A DNA stretch of 22,821 nucleotides. It comes from DASWOJ01 sp036398775 (GTDB taxonomy: Bacteria; Pseudomonadota; Alphaproteobacteria; Acetobacterales; Acetobacteraceae). The notes under the pieces are model-generated. The model was not told where the DNA came from and ran no database searches. It saw only the letters and a list, made by a program, of their open reading frames with translations. Positions 1 to 7,283 of the stretch are shown piece by piece. The first letter of the stretch is position 1; every line of letters starts with the position of its first letter. Both the position numbers and the translations under genes were made by a program. Location: positions 1-22,821 of the forward strand of contig DASWOJ010000279.1 of assembly GCA_036398775.1 (NCBI GenBank), written 5' to 3'.

Positions 1-629
1 TCCGCCAGGTCATCGGCTGGCGGGAGTTCGTGCGCGGCGTCTATTGGCTGCGGATGCCCGAGTATGCCGCGCTCAACGGGCTGGACGCGACCCGGCCGTT
101 GCCGCCGCTGTATTGGGACGCGGACACGCGGATGAACTGCCTGCACCATGCGGTGTCGGACACCCGGGACCACGCCTATGCCCACCACATCCAGCGCCTG
201 ATGGTGCTGGGCAATTTCGCGCTGCTGGCCGGGCTGCATCCGGACCAGGTCTGCGAATGGTTCCTGGTGGTGTATGCCGACGCCTACGAGTGGGTGGAGC
301 TGCCCAACGTCCGCGGCATGGCGCTGCACGCGGATGGCGGGATCATGGGGTCGAAGCCTTATGCCTCATCGGGCGCCTACATCAACCGGATGAGCGACTA
401 CTGCCACCGCTGCGAATACGACGTGAAGCGCAGCCTGGGGAAGGGGGCCTGCCCGTTCAACGCGCTGTATTGGGACTTCATGGCCCGGCATGGCGGGCGC
501 TTCGGCGCCAACCCGCGCATGGCGATGCCGCTGCGGACGCTGGCGAAGATGGAGCCGGAGCGGGTGGCAGCGCTGCGGGAGCAGGCGGCGGAGTTCCTGG
601 CGGCGCTGGATGCGGGGAAGCGGGTTTAG
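1..629 (+). CDS. Iron-sulfur (6-4) photolyase / cryptochrome-like protein, 3' part
   Basis: This is the C-terminal part of a bacterial FeS-BCP photolyase (PhrB/CryB class). These enzymes use FAD and light to repair (6-4) photoproducts and carry a [4Fe-4S] cluster. The reading frame is open to the left edge (first full codon at 3), so the GTG at 30 is internal and the N-terminus lies outside the window. Four cysteines sit at bases 138-140, 402-404, 411-413 and 450-452. Their spacing of 88, 3 and 13 residues is the same as that of the four cluster ligands I recall for Agrobacterium PhrB. The motif WREFVRGVYW before the first cysteine and the run YINRMSDYCHRC are typical of the family. The gene ends in TAG, overlapping by 4 bases the stop of the convergent DUF29 gene. 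Whether it repairs DNA or only signals cannot be told from this fragment. Confidence 0.93.
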   Translation, partial: RQVIGWREFVRGVYWLRMPEYAALNGLDATRPLPPLYWDADTRMNCLHHAVSDTRDHAYAHHIQRLMVLGNFALLAGLHPDQVCEWFLVVYADAYEWVELPNVRGMALHADGGIMGSKPYASSGAYINRMSDYCHRCEYDVKRSLGKGACPFNALYWDFMARHGGRFGANPRMAMPLRTLAKMEPERVAALREQAAEFLAALDAGKRV

Positions 630-1102
630 TCGGATGCTGCGGCCGCAAGGGTTGCGAGCAGCCCGTCAACGTCACCGGCCAGCAGTGCATCCAGCATGAA
701 TGGACACGCATCAGGTAAGATGCGTGCAGCGCCGGACTGGTCATTCGCTCGGCGGGCAGACCGCAGCGCCTTCGCATAAAGGCCAGCAACACCCAGGTGC
801 TGCCTCATGGACGGCGTGAAATGATCCTCAGCTGCGGACAGGAAGGCATCCACCTCATCACCCCAATGCCCGACCGACCGGCTGGTAGGCCAGGCATGCA
901 GCTTCAAAAGATGCAGCATTGCCTGCCGCAGCAAGCCACGGCAGGACCGCAACTGCGATTGCCCTACGTCCTGCACCTCTTCAATGACATTGGTCCAGTC
1001 CACGGCGTCATTCACCCGCTCGCCCGCTGCAAGGCGGCGGAGCAGGTCGGCCTGCTGGTCAGACCAGATCAAGACGTCTTGGTCATAAAGTCCGTCCGGC
1101 AC
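626..1102 (-). CDS. DUF29 family protein (copy 1)
   Basis: This is a 158-residue DUF29-family protein of unknown function. It shares long stretches with the neighbouring DUF29 gene at 1280-1777, such as LLRRLAAGERVNDAVDW, LLKLHAWP and the FxPSMRQ segment, so the two are tandem paralogues. I chose GTG at 1102 as the start rather than the ATG at 1114. The paralogue begins with the same residues (PDGLY), and a GGAGGG Shine-Dalgarno lies just upstream of this GTG exactly as in the other copy. No signal peptide or membrane segment is visible. It appears to be the last gene of a minus-strand operon headed by the CPD photolyase. Between it and the operon lies a decayed phosphatase tail. The stop TAA overlaps the end of the convergent photolyase gene. 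Confidence 0.82.
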   Translation of the reverse strand: MPDGLYDQDVLIWSDQQADLLRRLAAGERVNDAVDWTNVIEEVQDVGQSQLRSCRGLLRQAMLHLLKLHAWPTSRSVGHWGDEVDAFLSAAEDHFTPSMRQHLGVAGLYAKALRSARRANDQSGAARILPDACPFMLDALLAGDVDGLLATLAAAASD

Positions 1103-1137
1103 GATGCCCTCCACAATGCCTCACACCCAGGGCCAGT

Positions 1138-1278
1138 TCATACTCCCATGCCAGCGAGTTTATCCAAAACAAGTGTCCACCCTCCGACATCGGCGTCTAG
1201 AAAGATGGCCGTTCCCTCAGCCGCATACCGCACCTACGGCAGACATTGACAGTCCGGACTGCGGCCGAGATGAGTGCC
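1138..1278 (-). pseudogene. Decayed duplicate of the phosphatase C-terminus
   Basis: Read on the minus strand, this stretch encodes RS-PD, then an in-frame TAG (1234-1236), then VRYAAEGTAIFLDADVGG and about a dozen more residues before TGA at 1138-1140. It aligns with the tail of the intact phosphatase at 1789-2466 (RSTDGRPYVRHG, then GGGTAIFLDTGAGKGG). A one- or two-codon insertion and a Tyr-to-amber change stand out. Nothing resembling the catalytic half of the phosphatase is present, because the DUF29 copy 2 stop (1280-1282) abuts its upstream edge. It is therefore a fragment left by a tandem duplication of [phosphatase 3' end + DUF29], not a gene. Confidence 0.8.
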
Positions 1279-1279
1279 G

Positions 1280-1777
1280 CTAATCTGTCTGAACTCCGCC
1301 AGGCATGGGACCAGCCAACCGCGCTTCCAGTTCGGCAAGATCAGGCTCGGCTATGATCAGCCCATCCAAAGTGAACGGGCATACAGCCGGCAGCAGGCGG
1401 GGATCACCCGAGTCGTCGGTGCTGGCCCGCACCTGACGCAGCGCCTTCGCATACTCGGCATCAATGTTGATGCGCTGGCGCATGGACGGCGAGAAGTAGC
1501 TGTGCGCGTCATCCAGGAACGCAAGCGCCTTGCCGCGCCAGTGCCCGGCGGCCCGGCTTTCCGGCCAAGCGTGCAGCTTGAGCAGGTACGCCATCGCGTG
1601 CCGCAGCAGGCTGGTGCAGCCGTGCAGCTCAGACCGTCCCAAGGCTTCGATCTCCACGATCACGTTGGGCCAGTCCACCGCGTCGTTGACCCGCTCGCCC
1701 GCGGCAAGACGGCGCAGCAGGCTGGCCTGCTGCTCGGTCCAGGCCAGTGCGTCCAACTCGTAAAGGCCGTCCGGCAT
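1280..1777 (-). CDS. DUF29 family protein (copy 2)
   Basis: This is a 165-residue DUF29-family protein, paralogous to the gene at 626-1102. The start is the ATG at 1777, preceded by a strong AAGGAGGG Shine-Dalgarno. The open frame extends further upstream, but only as a shadow of the phosphatase gene. The conserved block LYELDALAWTEQQASLLRRL, the DWPNVIVEIEALGRSEL helix and LLKLHAWPESR are DUF29 hallmarks. The gene begins 11 bases after the phosphatase stop, so it is almost certainly cotranscribed with the photolyase and the phosphatase. No function is established for DUF29. Its place in a light-repair operon suggests, but does not show, a link to UV or stress response. Confidence 0.88.
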   Translation of the reverse strand: MPDGLYELDALAWTEQQASLLRRLAAGERVNDAVDWPNVIVEIEALGRSELHGCTSLLRHAMAYLLKLHAWPESRAAGHWRGKALAFLDDAHSYFSPSMRQRINIDAEYAKALRQVRASTDDSGDPRLLPAVCPFTLDGLIIAEPDLAELEARLAGPMPGGVQTD

Positions 1778-1788
1778 CAAGCCCTCCT

Positions 1789-2466
1789 TCAATCCACGAC
1801 GGGCGGCAGGTCTATCCAAGACAGATGTCCGCCCTTGCCAGCCCCGGTGTCCAGGAAGATCGCAGTCCCCCCGCCGCTGCCATGCCGCACATACGGCCGC
1901 CCGTCCGTGCTGCGCTGGTCGTGCCCGCAATACACCGTGAGGCCCGCCGGCAGCCGGTCCACCCAGCGCAGCACCCGCTCGGGGTAGCCGTCCGCCTGCA
2001 TCCGCCCGGTCGTCTCGCCGAACAGCGCGCGGGACAGCAGCGGGTCCACCCGCCCCAGCGGCGGCGGCGGCGGCTCGTTCAGCATCGCCGGGTGGAAGCC
2101 GCCGTGCACGAAGGCGATGCTGCCCAGGGACAGCCAAGCCGGCGCCCGCGACACCTCCTGCAGCGCGCGGGAGCGCAGCGCGTCGTCCAGGCCGCGCAGC
2201 GTCGCCTCCAGCGCGGCATCCATCCGCACGGCCTGGCCCGCCAAGGCCCGGCCGAGCTTGCGGTCATGGTTGCCCAGGATGAACAGGCCGCGCCCCTCGT
2301 CCATCAGCTCGAACATCGTCCGCAGCACCGCGGCGCTGTCCGGCCCGTGATCGCTGAGATCGCCCAACTGCACCACGAAGCGGTCCGTCGCCGTGGCGGC
2401 CCGGAAGGCCCGGATGTCTCCGTGCACGTCGCCCACGACCCGCAGGCCGACGCCGGCAGGGATCAT
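1789..2466 (-). CDS. PPP-type metallophosphatase
   Basis: This 225-residue protein has the calcineurin-like phosphoesterase signature: GDVHGD (residues 12-17), GDLSDHG (35-41), GNHD (65-68), then FVHGGFHP and CGHDQRS with the later metal-binding histidines. This layout fits the bacterial PPP group, which includes protein Ser/Thr phosphatases and ApaH-like Np4N hydrolases. The substrate cannot be assigned from sequence. The start is the ATG at 2466, which overlaps the photolyase stop as ATGA, so the two are probably translationally coupled. The upstream open frame is a shadow of the photolyase. A run of five prolines lies in mid-protein. A decayed duplicate of this protein's tail lies at 1138-1278. 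Confidence 0.9.
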   Translation of the reverse strand: MIPAGVGLRVVGDVHGDIRAFRAATATDRFVVQLGDLSDHGPDSAAVLRTMFELMDEGRGLFILGNHDRKLGRALAGQAVRMDAALEATLRGLDDALRSRALQEVSRAPAWLSLGSIAFVHGGFHPAMLNEPPPPPLGRVDPLLSRALFGETTGRMQADGYPERVLRWVDRLPAGLTVYCGHDQRSTDGRPYVRHGSGGGTAIFLDTGAGKGGHLSWIDLPPVVD

Positions 2467-3956
2467 GCGGCCTCCAGGCCGGCGGGGCCGTCTGCCGGGG
2501 GGGCGCCCTTCACCGTGCGGCGATAGGCGTCCAGCGCGCGGGTGCGTGCCTTGGCCAAATCCACCAGCGGCTTGGGATACGTGGCGCCGAGCACGACGCC
2601 CGCCGCCGCCAGCATGTCGGCAGGGGCAGTCCAGGGCGCGTGGACGTACTTGGCGGGCAGGGCCGCCAGTTCCGGCACCCACTTGCGGACGTAGACGCCC
2701 TCGGGGTCCCACTTTTCCCCCTGGCTGACCGGGTTGAACACGCGGAAGAACGGTTGGCTGTCTATGCCGGACCCGGCGATCCACTGCCAGGACGCGGCGT
2801 TGCTGGCGAGGTCGGCATCCACCAGCGTGTCCCAGAAGTGGTCTTCCCCGGCCCGCCAGTCCATCAGCAGCTGCTTCACCAGGAACGACGCGGCGATCAT
2901 GCGGACGCGGTTGTGCATCCAGCCGGTCTGCCACAACTGCCGCATGCCCGCGTCCACGACCGGGATGCCGGTGCGCCCGCGCCGCCAGGCCCGCAGGTCC
3001 GCCGGGGAGTCGCGGAACGGCAGGGCGGCGAAGGCCGGGCGCATCGGCTGCTCCGGCATGCTGGGCCTGTGGAACAGCAGGTAGGCCGAGAACTCCCGCC
3101 ACAGGATTTCGCCCAGGAAGGTCTCGAGGCCCTTGCCGGTGCCCTGCGCCGCCTGCTCGGCGACGTGCCAAACCTGGCGGGGGCTGATCTCCCCCCAGTG
3201 CAGGTGGGCGGACAGGCCGCTGGTGCCTTCTTGTCCCGGCAAGTTGCGGCCGGTGTCGTAGCCGTGCACGGCGCGGTCCAGGAATGCATCCAGGCGGGCG
3301 TGCGCCGGGGCCTCACCGGGTTGCCACACGGTGAACCCGGTGGACCAGTCCGGCTGATGCGGCAGCAGGTTCCAGCTTTCCAGCGCATCGGACGGGACGG
3401 CTGGGCCGCCAGGGATGTGCTTGGGCGCGGGCAGCGGCTCGCCGGGGCTGCCGCGGGCGCGGAGCTGCTTGGCGAAGGGCGTGTAAACGCCGTAGATGCC
3501 GCCGGTCTTCGTGCGTATGCCGTCGAGGTCGAACAGGGTTTGGGTGCGGTGCAGATGCAGCGTGGCGCCCGACGCCGCCAGCGCGGCCTGGACCTCGCCG
3601 GTGGCCTGGCGTGCCCAGGGTTCGTGCTGGTGGCCGGCGTGGACCTCGACCGCGCCAACCTCCCGCGCCAGGCCCGCCAGCACCGGCGCTGCCCGGCCGC
3701 GGCGCAGTACGAGCGGCGCTCCAAGGCGCGCCAGCTCCGCGCCGAGCGACGCGAGGCTGTGATGCAGCCACCAGCGCGAGGCGCCGCCCAGGCGCCATCG
3801 GTCCGGTGATTCGTCATCGAGCACATAGACTGGCAGGACCGGATGGCCGCCAGCGATGGCCGCGTCCAGCGCCGCATGGTCCCGGACCCGCAGGTCGCCG
3901 CGGAACCAGAGAAGCACAGGAGGCGGGGCTTCGGCCTTGCCGGGCCGCATGGTCAT
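2463..3956 (-). CDS. phr: Deoxyribodipyrimidine photo-lyase (CPD photolyase)
   Basis: This 497-residue protein is a class I CPD photolyase, which uses FAD and blue light to split cyclobutane pyrimidine dimers. The N-terminal antenna-domain start LLWFRGDLRVRDHAAL is clear. The FAD domain carries TSGLSAHLHWGEISPRQVW, MRQLWQTGWMHNRVRM, the DWRAGEDHFWDTLVD segment, NAASWQW and FFRVFNPVSQGEKWDPEG. The Asn four residues before the first Trp of WQW corresponds to the flavin-contacting Asn of E. coli PhrB. The start ATG at 3956 has AAGGGG about 10 bases upstream; a second ATG two codons later is possible. It heads a four-gene minus-strand operon and lies close to a second, unrelated photolyase at the left edge. 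Full length and apparently intact. Confidence 0.96.
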   Translation of the reverse strand: MTMRPGKAEAPPPVLLWFRGDLRVRDHAALDAAIAGGHPVLPVYVLDDESPDRWRLGGASRWWLHHSLASLGAELARLGAPLVLRRGRAAPVLAGLAREVGAVEVHAGHQHEPWARQATGEVQAALAASGATLHLHRTQTLFDLDGIRTKTGGIYGVYTPFAKQLRARGSPGEPLPAPKHIPGGPAVPSDALESWNLLPHQPDWSTGFTVWQPGEAPAHARLDAFLDRAVHGYDTGRNLPGQEGTSGLSAHLHWGEISPRQVWHVAEQAAQGTGKGLETFLGEILWREFSAYLLFHRPSMPEQPMRPAFAALPFRDSPADLRAWRRGRTGIPVVDAGMRQLWQTGWMHNRVRMIAASFLVKQLLMDWRAGEDHFWDTLVDADLASNAASWQWIAGSGIDSQPFFRVFNPVSQGEKWDPEGVYVRKWVPELAALPAKYVHAPWTAPADMLAAAGVVLGATYPKPLVDLAKARTRALDAYRRTVKGAPPADGPAGLEAA

Positions 3957-4342
3957 GGGATGACCCCTTCAAGGGTTTGCGATAAGCTATGATGAAGGGA
4001 CTTGGGGGCGCAGGGCGGACTCGTCCATACTTGGACGGTTCAAAGGCCTGGTAGCGTTGCGGGACCGGGTGGCGGCGTGGCGGCTGAAGCTCGCGGTCAC
4101 GCTCTTTGGCCGTACAAGCCGGCGCTACCGGGAAGAAGAGCCGCAACGTCAGCCAGCCTGGAGGCAATCTGGCAGCAGCAACCGCAGCTCGGTCCATATG
4201 ACACTGGAGTGAGAGCGCCAATGCGGCGCCGTCCCGCGGGGTGCCTTTCAACGATAAAGCTGCATCCGGGCGTGCCCACTTTGCGGCAGCCTCGCCAAAT
4301 CTCTGCTGTGATTCCAGCCTTGCTCCTGTAACCGAATCTTGT
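3957..4342. other. Intergenic region between divergent phr operon and glycan cassette
   Basis: About 390 bases without a convincing gene; the open frames here lack family resemblance and ribosome-binding sites. It must hold the promoters of the phr operon (left) and of the glycan cassette (right), but no clear -35/-10 pair was recognised. A small perfect hairpin (CGTCCA, 4-base loop, TGGACG) sits at 4022-4037. A second short palindrome at 3965-3975 includes the phr Shine-Dalgarno. Confidence 0.5.
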
Positions 4343-5419
4343 ATGACAACGGACATGCCGTTATCGCAACAGAACTCTCTGCCGTCCGGCATCGCTTGTC
4401 CGCCGACCTTGTCCCTTGTCGTCCCTGCCTACAACGAGGCTGGCAATCTGCTGGCGTTGCATGATCGCCTCGTCCCTGTGCTCGCGGCGCTGGGGGAGAG
4501 CTGGGAGCTGGTGCTGGTCAACGACGGCAGCACGGACGCTACGCTCGACGTGATGCAGCGGCTGCGCGCTCGGGATGGCCGGGTCGCAATCGTCAATCTG
4601 TCCCGCAACTTCGGCAAGGAGATCGCAACCACGTCCGGGCTGGACCATGCCGCGGGTGAGGCAGTTATCCTCCTGGACGCGGACCTGCAGGACCCGCCCG
4701 AGCTTATTCCAGAAATGGTGGCCGCCTAGCGAAACGGTTTCGACACCGTTTATGCCCAGCGCCGCAAGCGTCTTGGTGAAACCTGGCTGAAGCGCACGAC
4801 AGCAGCTTTGTTCTACCGCATCATCTCCCGTTCCGGGCCGGTGCGGGTGCCGCACGATACCGGAGATTTCCGGCTGATGAGCCGCCGCGTGGTGTCGGCG
4901 GTCGGGCAGTTGCGTGAGCGGCACCGCTTCATGAAAGGCTTGTTCGCCTGGGTTGGGTATTCAAGCTGCGCCGTGACCTACGACCGCGCCCCGCGGCACG
5001 CCGGGCACAGCGCCTGGAGCTATTGGAAGCTTTGGAATCTGGCCCTTGAGGGGATCACCGGCTTCACCACCGCGCCGCTCCGTCTGGCAACCTATGTCGG
5101 CCTTGCCATCGGCCTGGGCGCGGCTGCCTACTTCGTGGAGATCATCACGCGGACCCTGCTATTCGGCCGCGAAGTTCCGGGTTACGCAAGCTTGCTCGCC
5201 GTGATCCTCATACTGGGCGGGACGCAACTGGTCACGCTGGGGATTATCGGCGAATACCTCGCGCGCGTGTTCAACGAGGTGAAGGACCGGCCGCTATACC
5301 TGGTGGAGCGGTTCGAGCCCAGCATCGTGCCAAACGGACGACGCCTGGAAGATGGTGCCCCCAGCATGGAGGGCAGTGCAGGACAGCCCGACAATTTGGA
5401 GCCATTCCACCAATGCTGA
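4343..5419 (+). pseudogene. GT2 polyprenyl-phosphate glycosyltransferase with internal amber codon
   Basis: This is a family 2 glycosyltransferase of the ArnC/GtrB/DPM1 type, which moves a sugar from a nucleotide sugar to a polyprenyl phosphate at the inner membrane. The N-terminal catalytic part shows LSLVVPAYNEAGN, NDGST with Asp61, and LDADLQDPP with Asp112 and Asp114. The C-terminal part has two membrane segments and GEYLARVFNEVKDRP. Codon 129 is TAG (4727-4729), yet the same frame continues without any shift for 229 more codons of typical GT2 sequence. Relatives often have Trp here (MVAxWRxGFD), so a TGG-to-TAG change is likely. The truncated 128-residue product would lack the acceptor half and membrane anchor. 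The start is ATG 4343 or 4355; neither has a strong ribosome-binding site. Without readthrough the gene is broken. Confidence 0.88.
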
Positions 5420-7047
5420 GCGAGTTCGTGCCGGCCGGACTGCATCCCGGACGCCGCCTGCACCCAGCGGGCGAAGCCCTGCTTGCGTCGGTCCTCGCTA
5501 CGCTCGCCTACTTTGCGCTGCAAGGAGAACTGCCCTACCATGATGCCCGGCGTTTTGCCGACCAGGTTGGCGGCGGCGTCTTCATTTGGGACATCGCACA
5601 CATCCTCCTGCAGCCTGCCGCCATGCTGCTGTACGCATGGTCTGGCGCCTCTCCGAACGCTGCGCTCAAGGCGCTCAGCGGCCTCTCGACAGCGGCCGCG
5701 GTCGGGTTGTTCTACTATCTGCTGTTGCGTTTGAACGTGCCGCGGAGCCGGGCCGTGCTCGGCACCCTGATCCTTGCGGGCTGCTGCAGCGTCCTGACAC
5801 TTGCGCCGTCTGCCCACCCCAAGCTGGTAGCATTCCCCTTCGTAAACGGCGCCCTCCTCTGCCTGTGTCTGGCGGAGCGCGCAGGCGCGAGCAACTGGCG
5901 CCCTCTGCTGCTTGGCGGAGTGCTGCTCGCGGTGGCCGGAGCCTTCCTGGCCAGCGCGCTCATGACCGCGCCGTTCGCTGCGCTGGCCATCCTGTTCGCG
6001 GCGCGGCGCGGGGGAGCCAGCCTGGGAACGGCGTTCGGGCGTGCGTCTATAGTAGGAGCGGCGTGCGGGCTCTCCTTCCTGCTGATTGCCTGCCTCGGCT
6101 ACGTGCTGCTGACGGGAGAACCCTTGAGCTTGGCTGGGCTGACGGGTTCCGTTGCCGGCAAGGCGGAGCTGCGTCCGCCATCCTTGTCCCTTCCTGTCCA
6201 ACTGGCGCGCGTCGTGTTCGGGACGGTCAACAACCTGGTTGCTCTGCCAGAGCTGGGCGCCACGATGCAGGCGTGGATGCGCGGGCAAATTCCATCCCTT
6301 CGTCCATATGCCGGGCTGTTGCCGGTGCTAGGGCTGGCGTTGGTGGCAGGGTTGCTCGTCGCTGCCACCTACTTGCGCTCAGCGATCTTGGCGCCGAGGC
6401 GTTCCTGTCTCGTGCCCTTGGCTTTCTTGTGCGGCGCGCAGGTTTGGACGCTTTGGTATGGCTTGAACGACCCTGAACACTGGTTCCAGCTAACTGCGCC
6501 AACAATCACGCTGTTCGTCACGCTCATGCCGGCTGAGGTGGTGCGTTGGGGACTGCCGGTTTGGGCGGCAACTGCAACGGCGGCAAACCTGGCGCTCCTG
6601 GCAGTCCCGGTGGCGACTTACCCACTCGCGCGGCACGAAGCGGAACTGAGTGGGATGCTGCGTCCGGCCGACCTGTTGGTGTCGTTTGCGGGTTATCCCG
6701 GACGCGCTTACGTAGGGTTTTTCAACATGCCTGACGTACGCCGTTTCCGCATTGACCTGCAATTGCAGGGGCCTGGCGCCACTGTGCAGGGCACGCTCGA
6801 TGCCATGCAAGGCGACGTGGAGCAAACCTTGGGGAATGGTGGGCGGGTCCTTGTTGCCGACGTGCTCAGCCCCACGGACTGGGAAGCCCCCTGGATGTCG
6901 CTTCTGGGCCACGGTTTGACCAAGCCGAAACTACAAGGGGCGTTGCTGGCCGGCCATACGGCTCAGCCGCTGAACGACATAGGCGGCATCAAGCTTTGGG
7001 AGTTGCGCCACGCCAGCGTAGCAGAAGCGGATACGCTGCCGAAGTAA
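5413..7047 (+). CDS. Multi-pass membrane protein, possible GT-C glycosyltransferase
   Basis: This is a 544-residue integral membrane protein with about ten or eleven hydrophobic segments spread over residues 20-405, followed by a soluble C-terminal domain of about 135 residues. I do not recognise a named family. The overall plan, a short charged loop after the first membrane helix (HDARRFADQVGG) and then an aromatic-rich helix (FIWDIAH), resembles GT-C enzymes that take sugars from polyprenyl-phosphate donors. That assignment is an inference. The ATG at 5413 overlaps the end of the GT2 gene by 7 bases, and TTGGAG lies upstream, so the two are likely coupled. Third codon positions are less GC-rich than in the housekeeping genes of the window. 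No stop or frameshift interrupts it. Confidence 0.8.
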   Translation: MLSEFVPAGLHPGRRLHPAGEALLASVLATLAYFALQGELPYHDARRFADQVGGGVFIWDIAHILLQPAAMLLYAWSGASPNAALKALSGLSTAAAVGLFYYLLLRLNVPRSRAVLGTLILAGCCSVLTLAPSAHPKLVAFPFVNGALLCLCLAERAGASNWRPLLLGGVLLAVAGAFLASALMTAPFAALAILFAARRGGASLGTAFGRASIVGAACGLSFLLIACLGYVLLTGEPLSLAGLTGSVAGKAELRPPSLSLPVQLARVVFGTVNNLVALPELGATMQAWMRGQIPSLRPYAGLLPVLGLALVAGLLVAATYLRSAILAPRRSCLVPLAFLCGAQVWTLWYGLNDPEHWFQLTAPTITLFVTLMPAEVVRWGLPVWAATATAANLALLAVPVATYPLARHEAELSGMLRPADLLVSFAGYPGRAYVGFFNMPDVRRFRIDLQLQGPGATVQGTLDAMQGDVEQTLGNGGRVLVADVLSPTDWEAPWMSLLGHGLTKPKLQGALLAGHTAQPLNDIGGIKLWELRHASVAEADTLPK

Positions 7048-7283
7048 TCCGAGCGCGCTGTGCGGCTCCTACCGTGATGGAAGCAAGTTATGCGATTGAT
7101 ACCTGGAAGTGCGAGGCAAAAATCACGCAGTTCGATTGGCAGACATCCACGGATCGGTTGTAAGTACACCGTGACCCGATGCCCAGGTCCATGGGCATAT
7201 CCTACCATCCCATATCGCAGTGGGATCGGTTTGCCACTTGCCCAGGAAAACCCAACGTTTGAATTGTGTAGGGACACGTTGTC
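7048..7283. other. Gap inside the glycan cassette with two small hairpins
   Basis: No convincing gene is present. Two adjacent short inverted repeats occur: 7179-7198 (ATGCCCA, 6-base loop, TGGGCAT) and 7207-7226 (ATCCCA, 8-base loop, TGGGAT). A 9-base direct repeat GGATCGGTT occurs at 7151 and 7223. An AGGGA ribosome-binding site lies 9 bases before the next start. The gap could hold a promoter or attenuator, but no clear one was recognised. Confidence 0.4.

Noticed and set aside
1274..1987. Long plus-strand open frame across the DUF29 region
   Set aside because: It is the antisense shadow of DUF29 copy 2 and the phosphatase; the minus-strand frames carry family motifs and good ribosome-binding sites.
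2640..3809. 389-codon plus-strand open frame
   Set aside because: It lies wholly opposite the CPD photolyase, shows no family motif and is an effect of high GC.
4002..4331. 109-codon plus-strand ORF upstream of the GT2 gene
   Set aside because: No motif, poor start context, composition unlike a protein; treated as intergenic.
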